From Caldimicrobium sp. (GTDB taxonomy: Bacteria; Desulfobacterota; Thermodesulfobacteria; Thermodesulfobacteriales; Thermodesulfobacteriaceae), in the NCBI GenBank assembly GCA_009903935.1, contig WYEG01000050.1:1-64000 (forward strand): a DNA stretch of 64,000 bases. Direction: 5' to 3'. The notes below the pieces were generated by a model, which searched no databases, was not told the DNA's origin, and was given only the letters and a program-made list of their open reading frames with translations. Both the position numbers and the translations under genes were made by a program. Numbering within the stretch: position 1 is the first letter of the stretch; each line of letters starts with the position of its first letter. Shown here in pieces: positions 10,519 to 19,046 of the stretch.

Positions 10519-11688
10519 CTACTCCTTTACTCCGTAGATTTCATAGCTAAACTTTGGCTTCTTAGATATGGCTTCAAAGGTCCTTTCAAAGAGCTCTATA
10601 AAATCATCTTTGGTGACATCCCTTCCCGAAAGTCCAGCGATAAAGTTTACTACCCGTGGTCTCTTATTGGACTGATATAGGGCAGAGCGAACCTCTATGC
10701 CCACAGGACCACCGGTTGAGGCATGGCTTACCGCTCTATCAACGACGCAAAGGGCTTTGACCCTGCCGATAGCCTTAAGAAAATCCTGCATGGGGAAGGG
10801 TCTCCAAAGCCTAAACCTAATAAGACCCACTTTTTTGCCCTTTGCGCGAAGCTCGTCTACGGCGTTGCAGGCTGTTTCAGCAAGGCTACCCATGATGACC
10901 ATGGCGACCTCGGCATCTTCCATGCGATAGGTCTCAACAGGCTGATATCTTCTGCCGGAAATCTTTTCAAACTCCTTCCAGGCTTGAACTACCATCTTGT
11001 AGCTTGCCTTAACGGCTTCATCTAAAGCCTTCTTAGCTTCGGTATAGATCTCGGGAACGCCGATTGCTCCCATAGTAATGGGCTTCTTTGGGTCAAGCTT
11101 ATACTTCATCTTAAGCGGGGGAAGGTATTTATCGACAAGCTCTTGGTCTAACATCTCAATTGGCTCAACCACATGAGTAACGATAAAGCCATCAAGGTTT
11201 ACCGCTACAGGAAGGAGACACTTTTCCGCCACTCGGTAGGCATGATAAACAAGGTCTACGGCTTCTTGACCGTTTTCAGCAAAGGTCTGGATCCAGCCAA
11301 AGTCTCGTGTGGTCATAACATCGCTATGGTCATTCCAGATGCTGATAGGGGCAGAGATCGACCTGTTGGCAATAACCATAACTATTGGGAGCCTAAAGGC
11401 AGAGGCAATGGGAAGGTTCTCATACATAAAAAGCAAACCCTGAGATGAAGTGGAGGTAAAGGTTCGAGCACCAGCTGCTGCGGCACCAATGCAAGCGCTC
11501 ATTGCTGCATGCTCAGACTCAACGGGGATGTATTCGGCGTCAAGCTCGCCGTTATTTACAAGCTCTGCCAAATGCTCAACTATATGGGTTTGCGGAGTAA
11601 TAGGATAGGCAGAGATTACATCTACTCTACACTGGGCAACAGCATCGGCTACCGCTATGGAAACTTCTTTAGCAACCCTTTTCCCCAT
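10519..11688 (-). CDS. porA: Pyruvate:ferredoxin oxidoreductase, alpha subunit
   Basis: A 389-residue subunit with the pyrimidine-binding TPP half and transketolase-like C-terminal domain. Recognisable family blocks are DVISAYPITPQTHIVEHLAE near the N-terminus, VESEHAAMSACIGAAAAGAR, FTSTSSQGLLFMYENLPIAS and SIWNDHSDVMTTRD. It follows porD with 1 bp between them and is 4 bp ahead of porB, so all subunits are made together in the cytoplasm. Nothing unusual was seen in length or motifs. Confidence 0.94.
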   Translation of the reverse strand: MGKRVAKEVSIAVADAVAQCRVDVISAYPITPQTHIVEHLAELVNNGELDAEYIPVESEHAAMSACIGAAAAGARTFTSTSSQGLLFMYENLPIASAFRLPIVMVIANRSISAPISIWNDHSDVMTTRDFGWIQTFAENGQEAVDLVYHAYRVAEKCLLPVAVNLDGFIVTHVVEPIEMLDQELVDKYLPPLKMKYKLDPKKPITMGAIGVPEIYTEAKKALDEAVKASYKMVVQAWKEFEKISGRRYQPVETYRMEDAEVAMVIMGSLAETACNAVDELRAKGKKVGLIRFRLWRPFPMQDFLKAIGRVKALCVVDRAVSHASTGGPVGIEVRSALYQSNKRPRVVNFIAGLSGRDVTKDDFIELFERTFEAISKKPKFSYEIYGVKE

Positions 11689-11689
11689 C

Positions 11690-11983
11690 TTAAGCCTCCT
11701 CTAAAACCATGGTTATAGCCCCTTTGGGGCAGATGGCTGCACAGATCCCACAGCCCTTACAGTAGTAAAGGTTGCAAATATAATAACCCTCTTCGTTTGG
11801 CTCGTAAGCTGGCTCTGGGCAGAGGAGATAACACTGCCCGCACTTGATACACTTTTCCTTGTCAAGGACTGGGCGATGGGACCTCCAGTCCCCGGTCTTA
11901 AACTTTGCTGAATTTCCGGGCTCAAGAATATACATGCCCGGAGCAAGCTCTTTCCAACTCATTAAGCCCTGGTCTTTCGGCAT
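11690..11983 (-). CDS. porD: Pyruvate:ferredoxin oxidoreductase, delta subunit (2x[4Fe-4S] ferredoxin)
   Basis: A 97-residue ferredoxin-like subunit with two CxxCxxCxxxCP clusters, CIKCGQCYLLCP and CKGCGICAAICP, in the C-terminal two thirds. It shuttles electrons from the TPP site to external ferredoxin. It lies between porC (12-bp gap) and porA (1-bp gap). A separate delta gene marks the four-subunit POR form common in archaea and deep-branching thermophilic bacteria. Confidence 0.95.
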   Translation of the reverse strand: MPKDQGLMSWKELAPGMYILEPGNSAKFKTGDWRSHRPVLDKEKCIKCGQCYLLCPEPAYEPNEEGYYICNLYYCKGCGICAAICPKGAITMVLEEA

Positions 11984-11995
11984 TTCTTCACCCCT

Positions 11996-12547
11996 TTAGT
12001 AGATTTTGGTTTCCGCTATTGCCCTCTCAAGGGCAGCTATGTTTTTGTCTGCCAATCGCCCAAACCGCTCCCTCAAAGCATCCTTCATAGCTTCAAGATC
12101 AACAAGCCCTGTAGCCTTAATGAATGCGCCAAGCATGGTGGTGTTAGTTATGGGAAGGCCGAGAACCTCAAGGGCAATCTTTGTGGCATCAAGAAGGGCA
12201 AGCTTACCCTTGTAGCCACCAAGCATCTCCCTTACTTCCTTTTCCGAATAAGAGGTGTTAAGAATGGCGATACCATCCTCATTTAACCCCTGGGTTACCT
12301 TGACGATCTTCGGAAGAGAAGCATCAAGAACTAAGATGACATCAGGATTGTAGATCTTCTCCCTGGTCCTTATGCGAGAATCGCTAATCCTCGCAAAGGC
12401 TTGCACCGGAGCACCTCTTCTTTCCGGTCCAAAGCTTGGGAAAGCTTGAGCATACTTCCCTTGATGAATGGCTGATATTGCTATCAACTCTGCGGAGGTG
12501 ACCCCTCCCTGTCCACCCCTTCCGTGGATCCTTATCTCTACCAGCAT
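11996..12547 (-). CDS. porC: Pyruvate:ferredoxin oxidoreductase, gamma subunit
   Basis: A 183-residue subunit with the family start IRIHGRGGQGGVTSAELIA and the block FPSFGPERRGAPVQAFARIS. The gamma subunit contributes to CoA binding and complex assembly. I chose the ATG at 12545-12547 (MLVEIRIHG), which has a purine-rich GGGGTGG upstream; a start 13 codons earlier is open but would put a charged non-family tail on the protein. It is the first gene of the por operon, with its own promoter upstream. Confidence 0.92.
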   Translation of the reverse strand: MLVEIRIHGRGGQGGVTSAELIAISAIHQGKYAQAFPSFGPERRGAPVQAFARISDSRIRTREKIYNPDVILVLDASLPKIVKVTQGLNEDGIAILNTSYSEKEVREMLGGYKGKLALLDATKIALEVLGLPITNTTMLGAFIKATGLVDLEAMKDALRERFGRLADKNIAALERAIAETKIY

Positions 12548-12589
12548 GGTCCACCCCTTTTTAAAGGATTTCGTTCTATTGAACACAAA

Positions 12590-12617
12590 TTTTTATCCCG
12601 TCAAGAGTGTTTGTTAA
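12590..12617 (-). promoter_or_regulatory. Probable por operon promoter
   Basis: On the minus strand TTAACA (12612-12617) is followed after 16 bp by TAAAAA (12590-12595), about 43 bp ahead of porC. It lies in the 85-bp gap between the upstream polymerase gene and porC, so por need not depend on read-through. Confidence 0.45.
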
Positions 12618-12632
12618 AATTTTCCCTAAACT

Positions 12633-13883
12633 CTAAGAGAGCCGAAGGGGCAAAAAGGGTATCCTTAAACTGTCTTTTCGTTTAAGAGGCTTCTCTTTCA
12701 CCACAAAAAGGGAGGTTGCGGTGGAGACAATAGTCCTTCCATACCGTCCGCTCAAGTAGTCTATGCCTTGATAGAGCTTCTCTATCTTCTCGCTTCTGAT
12801 TGTATCTTCAAAGAGGCTTCTCTGCTTAACTTGGTTTGAGGTGAGCCCGCTCAGCACTACCACCACCTGCCTGTAGAGTTTGCCCTCCCTGTAAAGCCTG
12901 CTAAAGGCTTCTCTTAGATGGGGAAGCACCTCTAACGGGTAGGCGCTCTCCTGCGGAAGTTCTATTTCCTCGGATAAGAAGTTAAAGTCTTCATCCTTCA
13001 GACCAAGGATAACCCTTTTAGCTCGAAGCCCATAAGCCCTGGCCTTAAAGCAGGCAAGCTCAAGGTTAAAGGCTATCTGAGAAAGCAAAAAATCCCTGTT
13101 TGAGGTGGGAGTAAAGCTTAGGGCTTTGCTTATGCTTTTGTATGAAGACTTTGGCGTTGGGTCTACGGGATAAACGGGGATCCCTCTCAGCTCAAACCAA
13201 ATCTCATGTATTCTTTTGTCGAAATACTTCTTTATGAAGTCTTCTGTCTTCAGGGCAAGGTCAAGGGCAGTCTTAAGGTTAAGCTTTTCGCAAAGGGCTG
13301 AGGTCTTGGGACCTATCCCCCAAACCTCAGAAACCGGAAGCTTAGAAAGGTAGTGGTGTATTTCCCTTCCGGGGATGACGGTTAGACCGTCTGGCTTTTG
13401 CCAAGATGAGGCAATCTTTGCAAGGACCTTGGTTAAGCTTATTCCAAGAGAGACGGTTAGGCCAAGCTCTTTCTTAATCCTCTCTTTTATGGCTAAGGCT
13501 ATGCCCTCATAACCGCAACGATAAAGCCTTCTAAGCCCGGTTAAATCCGCAAAGGCTTCATCGATAGAGTACTCCTCAACATCAGGGGTAAATTCCCTTA
13601 AGATGTCAAACATCCGCAGGGAAAAAAGAGAATACTTCTCGTAATCAGAATCGAGGATTACAGCTTGGGGAAAACGCCTTTTTACTTCGGCAATCGTCAT
13701 GCCCCTTTTTATCCCTAAGGCTTTACCTTCGTAAGACACCGCTGTGACGATACCCCTTTCTCTTCCTACGACGACGGGCTTTCCTCTAAGCTCTGGGTTT
13801 GTTGCTTGCTCTACGCTTGCAAAGAAGGCGTCAGCATCAACATGAAGGATGGCTCTCGGTAGGCTGTGGACGTTTAGAACCAT
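12633..13883 (-). CDS. Y-family translesion DNA polymerase (UmuC/DinB type)
   Basis: A 416-residue error-prone polymerase that copies past damaged bases. Palm-domain carboxylates are in ILHVDADAFFASVEQ and EYSIDEAFADLTGL; the steric-gate region and the thumb helix-hairpin-helix WGIGPKTSALCEKL follow. Length and the missing C-terminal extension resemble DinB, but the gene lies directly downstream of a UmuD-like peptidase, which suggests UmuC function. The ATG at 13883 was preferred to a TTG one codon earlier; no clear ribosome binding site is visible. The gene is 12 bp from the umuD-like gene. Confidence 0.88.
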   Translation of the reverse strand: MVLNVHSLPRAILHVDADAFFASVEQATNPELRGKPVVVGRERGIVTAVSYEGKALGIKRGMTIAEVKRRFPQAVILDSDYEKYSLFSLRMFDILREFTPDVEEYSIDEAFADLTGLRRLYRCGYEGIALAIKERIKKELGLTVSLGISLTKVLAKIASSWQKPDGLTVIPGREIHHYLSKLPVSEVWGIGPKTSALCEKLNLKTALDLALKTEDFIKKYFDKRIHEIWFELRGIPVYPVDPTPKSSYKSISKALSFTPTSNRDFLLSQIAFNLELACFKARAYGLRAKRVILGLKDEDFNFLSEEIELPQESAYPLEVLPHLREAFSRLYREGKLYRQVVVVLSGLTSNQVKQRSLFEDTIRSEKIEKLYQGIDYLSGRYGRTIVSTATSLFVVKEKPLKRKDSLRIPFLPLRLS

Positions 13884-13895
13884 CAAGATTTAATT

Positions 13896-14279
13896 CTATC
13901 TATACTTTCTGATTACGGCAACAATGACCCCAAAGATTTCAACTTCCTTTTCCGGGCTAACGATAAGCTCGGGATACCTTTTATTTGCTGGCTTAAGCCT
14001 TATCCCCTTTTCATCCCTGTAAAAATACTTCATCGTCCACTCATCCTCGATCCTGACGACCACTATGTCTCCGTTCCTTGGGGTGAGAGCCCGGTCAACG
14101 AGGACATAATCGCCTGGTAGAATTCCAGCCTCTATCATAGACTCTCCGTAAACCTTCACAAGATAGGTTGAGGCCGGGTTTCTGATAAGCCATTCCTCCA
14201 TGCTAATGCTTTCAAAGAGCGTGTCCTCAACCTGGGAGGGAAAGCCTGCAGTGATGCCCCCAAGTAAAAAAAGCTCCAT
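13896..14279 (-). CDS. UmuD-like self-cleaving S24 peptidase
   Basis: A 127-residue LexA/UmuD-family protein with no DNA-binding domain. The Ala11-Gly12 pair in GGITAGFPSQ is the expected autocleavage site. Catalytic Ser47 is in VYGESMIEAGILPGD and Lys84 in DEWTMKYF. In UmuD, RecA-stimulated cleavage produces UmuD', which joins UmuC as Pol V. The gene is separated from the upstream PhnD-like gene by only 2 bp and is followed by the polymerase. No LexA operator was recognised ahead of it, so its transcription may follow the upstream sensor genes. Confidence 0.9.
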   Translation of the reverse strand: MELFLLGGITAGFPSQVEDTLFESISMEEWLIRNPASTYLVKVYGESMIEAGILPGDYVLVDRALTPRNGDIVVVRIEDEWTMKYFYRDEKGIRLKPANKRYPELIVSPEKEVEIFGVIVAVIRKYR

Positions 14280-14281
14280 CG

Positions 14282-15130
14282 CTACTCAACCACTACATAT
14301 TTTTCAAGATTGAGCTTCTCAAGGGGCTTATAGTCTCGAGCATAATCAGCAGGAACAGGGTTTGGCATCTGCACCCTATCAAGAAGAGCTTTCATGCTCG
14401 GCTCATTTGCCATGTCTAAAATAGCCTTCTTTACCTTATCTCTAACCTCTTTTGGGACCCTTGGATGGACTGAGAAAGGATGGGGAGCAGCAGAAGGAGT
14501 CTCATAAAGGATCCTCAGCTCCCTTTTTACCTCCTCTGGTTGTCTAAGAAAGGTGTTGTTCACCCCACCGCCAGCTTGAGCCTTGCCAAGGATGACCTGC
14601 CTGTAGACATTATCATGCGTCTTAACATACTCTGGAATGAACCTTATCTTGAAGTTTTCCGCTAAGAGCGCCCTCATGTAAAGGGAAGCTGCAAAGGCGT
14701 TTGGGGCAGGAAAGGCTATGACTTTACCGTCTAAATCCTTTACCTCTTTGACCGGACTATCCCTTCTTACAACAAGAATACCGGTTAGAGGGGTTTTATC
14801 TCGCACAAGGGGAATGTACTTTTGAGCTTTATAAGCCATAACTTGATGGTAAGGGTTCATGAACACAAAATCAGGCTCGCCTTTGAGAAAAGCTTTCTCA
14901 AACTCAGGGATACTTTTATAAGTTTTTAATTCAAACTTTAAGCCTGTTCGATTTTCAAGCTCCTTAACCAAAGGTCCCCATCTTTCATAGATTTCAACGG
15001 GCGTAAACTGAGGCACAACCCCAATGGTGAAGACCCTTTCTTGAGCCAAGGACTTCCTAAAAGATGCTGTTATAAAGAAGATTAAAAGGATTAGCGCTAA
15101 AAGCCTAAACCAAAGCATAGTCCCCACCAT
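14282..15130 (-). CDS. PhnD-like periplasmic binding protein
   Basis: A 282-residue protein with an N-terminal signal sequence (hydrophobic stretch about residues 6-23, cleavage probably after SLA or nearby) and a phosphate/phosphite/phosphonate-type solute-binding fold: FTIGVVPQFTPVEIYERWGPL, DFVFMNPYHQVM, GKVIAFPAPNAFAAS. No permease or ATPase gene is nearby. It is 12 bp downstream of a membrane sensor kinase, an arrangement seen where PhnD-like proteins present a ligand to a kinase rather than to a transporter. The ligand cannot be named. A second ATG at 15118 with GGTGGGG before it is a possible start. Confidence 0.82.
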   Translation of the reverse strand: MVGTMLWFRLLALILLIFFITASFRKSLAQERVFTIGVVPQFTPVEIYERWGPLVKELENRTGLKFELKTYKSIPEFEKAFLKGEPDFVFMNPYHQVMAYKAQKYIPLVRDKTPLTGILVVRRDSPVKEVKDLDGKVIAFPAPNAFAASLYMRALLAENFKIRFIPEYVKTHDNVYRQVILGKAQAGGGVNNTFLRQPEEVKRELRILYETPSAAPHPFSVHPRVPKEVRDKVKKAILDMANEPSMKALLDRVQMPNPVPADYARDYKPLEKLNLEKYVVVE

Positions 15131-15142
15131 CCGTTCACTCTC

Positions 15143-17350
15143 TTAGGCTTTATTCAAAGCTTTTATTAGGTCTTCTAAAGTGTAGGGCTTACGAAGGACA
15201 CTTACGATGTCATACTTTGACAAGTCCTCCCCCTCCCCTACTTCAGCATAGCCCGTAGAAAGGATAGACTTCAAACCTGGAGCAAATTCTCTTAAGGTAT
15301 TTATTAGCTCTAAACCGTTTAAACGACCTGGCATGGTAAAATCGGTGATCAAAAGGTCAATATTTTTCCCCTGAGAAGCAAGGTTTAAGAAAGTGGAGAG
15401 GGCTTCTTCCCCGTCTCCTGCGGTGATAACCTCATGCCCAAGCTCTTTTAAGATAAGGGCTAAGCTTTCCCTCAAGTCTTCCTCATCGTCAACGACAAGG
15501 ATGCGAAGACGCCTATCTAAAGGCAAAGCTCTTTCTTCTACCCTTTCCTCTTCTATCGTCTCATAGGGAAGATAGATATAGAAGGTCGTCCCCTCTCCCA
15601 ATCTACTTTCTACCTTTACTCTACCCCCAAGTCTTTCTACTAAACTTTTTACGATGTATAAACCAAGCCCCGAGCCCTCTTTTTTAGTGGTAAAGAAGGG
15701 CTCAAAGACCTTGTCCAAAATCTCAGACGGGATCCCCGGTCCATCATCAGAAACTACAATTAGTAAATAGTCTCTTTCATCTTCTTTTGTCTTATCTACT
15801 TCTACTTTAATACTTTCTGCCCCGGCTTGGACGCTGTTTATAAATAAGTTCATAAGGATTTGAGAAAGGGCGTAGGGGTCGCTTTTTAGGTTTTTCACAT
15901 TGACCTTTAAGTCTAAATAAAACTTGGTTTTGCTTCCAGCTAAAGCAAAGCTTGAGGTATCCTTGATTACCATCTCAAGGTCGGACTTTTCTAAAATTAT
16001 CTCCCCACCCTTTGAAAGGCTTAAAAGCTGAAAGGCAAGGTATTTTGCCCTTTTTAGATGCCTCTCTAAAGTATGAATTACTCCTCGTATTTCTTCAGGC
16101 ACACCTTTGGAAAGAAGCATAAGATTTATAGTGTTAAACAAAATGGCTAACACATTGTTCAGGTCGTGAGCAATTCCTGCCGCAAGTTGGATAAGGCTTT
16201 TCATCTTTTCGGTTCGCAAAAATTCTTCTTGAGCTCGGATTCTTTGAGTAATATCCTTTAAAGAAAGAAGCCAATCTTGACGGTCTTCAAGGGAAGAAAT
16301 ACGCTTTAAGCTCAGTTCATACACCGAGCCGTTCACCTCAACTTGTAGCTCAACCCGGTCTCCCCTTTTTAAATTTTCAAGAAGCTCCTCAAGGCTTAGA
16401 GCCTTTCCTTCAGGATAAGCTCTAAGCCTACCCTCTAAGAAAAGCCCTTTTAAAACCTCTTGGTCTTCAGCTCCTAATCCTAATAATTTCTGCAAAAGTT
16501 CTTTTGCTCTTTCATTTTGATACTTTATCGTAAAGTCAGGTGCTAAAACAAACACTGCCTCGTCAATAGTTGAAAGAACGCCATCCATTAGAGCCTTCTC
16601 CCTAATCAGCTCCCTTTCCGTCTCCCAAAGTTGCCGGCTTGCCCAGTTCAGAGACTCTGCCAAGTCCTTTGTTTCGACAAAGAAAGGAGAGAGGCTTAAG
16701 AATTCGCCTTTTTTGAAAGGAAGCTCTTTAGAAAATGCGATAGCGCTTCCAAGCTCCTTCTTTATCTTGCGGTAAAAAGGATACCAAAGGACCAAAAGGA
16801 AAAGCAAAAAAATCGTATAAAGGCTTGCCAAAAGAATAGTTGTTGACCAATATATGTCTCTAATCTTAGAAAAATCGAAGGTTAGTATTAGATATCCAAA
16901 AACGATCTTTTTAAGTTTTAACTCAGAAAAGAAAAAATATTTAGCTCTCTTCTCATCGTAGTAGCTCTTTTCAGAAATTTTAACTCCAGGAGAAAGTGTT
17001 CGATAAAGCCTAACGATTTCTCTTTTTTCATCCTTACTTAGATAGATAATGGGACCTTTATCTGGACTTAAAAGTATAGCCCCTTCAATAAGCCCATCTT
17101 TTATGTAGAGCTCAAATCTTTTCTCTATCTCATCATACTGGTTAACAACCAAATTTTCGATAGTTTGGATCCGCAAGCTCTCCCCTAACCGTTCAACCTT
17201 TTCTATTTCAAGCTTTTTGATAATTTCAAATGTGTAGCTTCGGATGATAAAAAAGGTTATCAACGAGCCAATGAGCAGAGTAAAGAAAATCAAAAGGAAA
17301 ATAAAGGAGGTAAGGCTTAAATTTTTGGGTTTGCTAATCTTAAAGGACAT
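15143..17350 (-). CDS. Hybrid sensor histidine kinase with C-terminal receiver
   Basis: A 735-residue protein. TM1 lies near residues 13-35, then a short periplasmic domain, TM2 near 168-192, a PAS-like region (VLSTIDEAVFVLAPDFTIKY), a dimerisation domain with phospho-acceptor His in AAGIAHDLNNVLA, and HATPase_c (LMNLFINSVQAGAE, FFTTKKEGSGLGLYIVKSL). A receiver domain follows with VVDDEEDLRESL and the acceptor Asp in LLITDFTMPG. It heads a four-gene unit with the PhnD-like protein, UmuD-like peptidase and polymerase. No ribosome binding site is seen at the ATG; AT-rich -10-like sequence lies immediately upstream. No separate output regulator is adjacent. Confidence 0.9.
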   Translation of the reverse strand: MSFKISKPKNLSLTSFIFLLIFFTLLIGSLITFFIIRSYTFEIIKKLEIEKVERLGESLRIQTIENLVVNQYDEIEKRFELYIKDGLIEGAILLSPDKGPIIYLSKDEKREIVRLYRTLSPGVKISEKSYYDEKRAKYFFFSELKLKKIVFGYLILTFDFSKIRDIYWSTTILLASLYTIFLLFLLVLWYPFYRKIKKELGSAIAFSKELPFKKGEFLSLSPFFVETKDLAESLNWASRQLWETERELIREKALMDGVLSTIDEAVFVLAPDFTIKYQNERAKELLQKLLGLGAEDQEVLKGLFLEGRLRAYPEGKALSLEELLENLKRGDRVELQVEVNGSVYELSLKRISSLEDRQDWLLSLKDITQRIRAQEEFLRTEKMKSLIQLAAGIAHDLNNVLAILFNTINLMLLSKGVPEEIRGVIHTLERHLKRAKYLAFQLLSLSKGGEIILEKSDLEMVIKDTSSFALAGSKTKFYLDLKVNVKNLKSDPYALSQILMNLFINSVQAGAESIKVEVDKTKEDERDYLLIVVSDDGPGIPSEILDKVFEPFFTTKKEGSGLGLYIVKSLVERLGGRVKVESRLGEGTTFYIYLPYETIEEERVEERALPLDRRLRILVVDDEEDLRESLALILKELGHEVITAGDGEEALSTFLNLASQGKNIDLLITDFTMPGRLNGLELINTLREFAPGLKSILSTGYAEVGEGEDLSKYDIVSVLRKPYTLEDLIKALNKA

Positions 17351-17482
17351 TTTTATAATTAATTTAATCCTTATAAAATTTTAAGCAAGGGATTTTTGGA
17401 TACTCTCCCATCCCCTTGAGGCTGTTTTAAAAATTTGTGCAAGCCCCATGTCACACCGAGGCGTCCTATGTGTCCTATGTCA

Positions 17483-17608
17483 CCCCGAGCCCCTTTTTTG
17501 TCTCCCCGAGCCCCTTTTTTGTCTCCCCGAGCCCCTTTTTTGTCTCCCCGAGCCCCTTTTTTGTCTCCCCGAGCCCCTTTTTTGTCGCCCCGAGCCCCTT
17601 TTTTGTCG
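17483..17608. repeat. 21-bp tandem repeat, six copies
   Basis: Six end-to-end 21-bp units, each CCCCGAGCCCC, then six T, then GTCT (GTCG in the last two). Boundaries fall at 17483, 17504, 17525, 17546, 17567 and 17588. The first four copies are identical and the last two differ only at the final base, so the expansion is recent. The seventh unit, from 17609, turns into CCCCGAGCGAAGCGAGG, showing the array grew from one arm of the dispersed palindrome found elsewhere in the window. There are no spacers, so this is not a CRISPR array. Confidence 0.95.
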
Positions 17609-17740
17609 CCCCGAGCGAAGCGAGGGGTCCCTCGGCGCTTACGCACCTCGGGATGACACACCGAAGCGCCGTCCCGAGCGAAGCGAGGGATGCACGGCTT
17701 GCGCTCGGCAGGACAAAAAATGGGCGCTCGGCAGGACAAA
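17609..17740. repeat. Cluster of GCGAAGC-type dispersed palindromes
   Basis: Two copies of CCGAGCGAAGCGAGGG (17610 and 17674 areas) alternate with CCTCGGGATGACA and two copies of GCGCTCGGCAGGACAAA (17701 and 17724 areas). The shared motif GTCATnCCGAGCGAAGCGAGG in both orientations is a widespread bacterial dispersed repeat whose arms can fold. It is continuous with the 21-bp array. Whether it is made into RNA is unknown. Confidence 0.75.
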
Positions 17741-17775
17741 GTAGGGGGACTTTTTTAAACAGCCTTCCATCCCTC

Positions 17776-17803
17776 TTGACATTTGGCATAAAGAAACTAT
17801 ATT
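17776..17803 (+). promoter_or_regulatory. Initiator tRNA promoter
   Basis: TTGACA (17776-17781), a 16-bp spacer and TATATT (17798-17803) lie 20 bp before the tRNA. The -35 is a full consensus match and spacing is near optimal, as expected for a stable-RNA gene. Confidence 0.8.
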
Positions 17804-17823
17804 TATATCAGCTCTTTAAAGGA

Positions 17824-17900
<77 letters not shown>

Positions 17901-18002
17901 TTTTTCTCTTTTTTATAACCTCATAAACCCTCGGGGTGGTAGAGGAACGCTTTGTCTTTATCAAGACTAATCTCTGCGTTAAACTCAAACGGGAGGATTT
18001 GA

Positions 18003-19046
18003 GTGACCCCATATCAAAGGATAAAAAATCAAATCCTTCGCAGGCTTGCTCAAGGCAAGGCTACCTTTTGGCAGTTAGTAAACTATCAGGACAGCCATCT
18101 CGTTGACTTTCTTGAGGCTATTAAGGAGCTCCTAAAGGAAGGCCTCATCAAATACGAAAAACCTTTTTTTTATCTTTCCTCATCATATGCTGGATTACCC
18201 TATGAAGACCCAGGTTGTCTTTTCTGCAATTCCTTTTCTAAAAGCAAGTTTTGGCAAGAGCTTTTGGAAAGGTTTAAAGAGTTAACCAAGGACCGTCCCC
18301 TTCCAACAAGCGATTACGACCAAGGTTTTATACGACCCATTGACACGGTAAGAAGGGTTGCCTTCATCTACGAGAGGGGTGACCTCGAAAGGACAGAAGT
18401 CTTTATCCTTGGGGACGATGACCTTCTTTCTCTGGCCATGGCTTTGACCAAGCTTCCTAAAAGGGTCGTTGTAGTAGAAATTGATGAAAGGATAAACGAA
18501 TTCATAAGAAAAAAGACAAAAGAGATAGGCTATGAAGCCCTTGAGGTCTACAACTACAATGTAATAGATAGTTTGCCCTCACATCTTGAAAGGAGCTTTG
18601 ATGTTTTTTTCACCGACCCGGTTGAGACTGAAAAGGGATTAAAGCTCTTTGTCAGCAGGTGCATAAGTTCTCTCAAAGGAAAGGGCTCAGTAGGTTATAT
18701 GGGGTTTACCCATAGGGAAGCCTCCCTCAGAAAATGGCGGGACTTTGAGAAATTTCTCATCGATTCAGGCTTTGTGATAACCGATATTCTTCGGGATTTT
18801 ACAACCTATCCCGAAGCGGAAAACCAGTGGGAAGACTTTTACCGGACCTACCGTATCATGCAAGAGTTTGACCTTGAGCTTCCTGATGTTGATTGGTATA
18901 AAAGCTGTCTTCTAAGGTTTGAGGTGGTTAAAGGTCCATACCTTTTACCCATTGATAAGCCAAAGGACCTTGAAGAGCTTTATTTTGACGATGAAGCCTG
19001 GGCAACGCCCCTTCCATCCTATCTTGAAAAGAAGGAGGGACGATAA
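18003..19046 (+). CDS. bpsA: Branched-chain polyamine synthase (BpsA family)
   Basis: A 347-residue aminopropyltransferase of the N4-bis(aminopropyl)spermidine synthase family. It has an N-terminal winged-helix-like region, a Cys pair in DPGCLFCNS, and a Rossmann methyltransferase-like domain with the characteristic acidic loop EVFILGDDDLLSLAMAL, VVVVEIDERI and DVFFTDPVET. In characterised members the product is a quaternary branched polyamine that stabilises nucleic acids at high temperature. The GTG start at 18003 has GGGAGGA 7-9 bp upstream. It heads a long plus-strand operon and overlaps efp by one base. Family match is strong; product is inferred. Confidence 0.88.
   Translation: MTPYQRIKNQILRRLAQGKATFWQLVNYQDSHLVDFLEAIKELLKEGLIKYEKPFFYLSSSYAGLPYEDPGCLFCNSFSKSKFWQELLERFKELTKDRPLPTSDYDQGFIRPIDTVRRVAFIYERGDLERTEVFILGDDDLLSLAMALTKLPKRVVVVEIDERINEFIRKKTKEIGYEALEVYNYNVIDSLPSHLERSFDVFFTDPVETEKGLKLFVSRCISSLKGKGSVGYMGFTHREASLRKWRDFEKFLIDSGFVITDILRDFTTYPEAENQWEDFYRTYRIMQEFDLELPDVDWYKSCLLRFEVVKGPYLLPIDKPKDLEELYFDDEAWATPLPSYLEKKEGR

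Larger units (their letters stand above)
17351..17775. other. Gene-free repeat-rich region
   Basis: This stretch between the hybrid kinase and the initiator tRNA holds an AT-rich promoter-like segment next to the kinase start, six 21-bp tandem copies and a block of GCGAAGC palindromes. Frames stay open across it on both strands only because the repeat unit is seven codons long and lacks stops. The predicted peptides are simple repeats without family, so I call no gene here. Confidence 0.8.

Noticed and set aside
14282-15130. Phosphonate ABC transporter
   Set aside because: Only the binding protein is present; no phnC or phnE genes are adjacent.
17483-17608. Possible CRISPR array
   Set aside because: The 21-bp units are directly adjacent with no unique spacers, and no cas genes are present.
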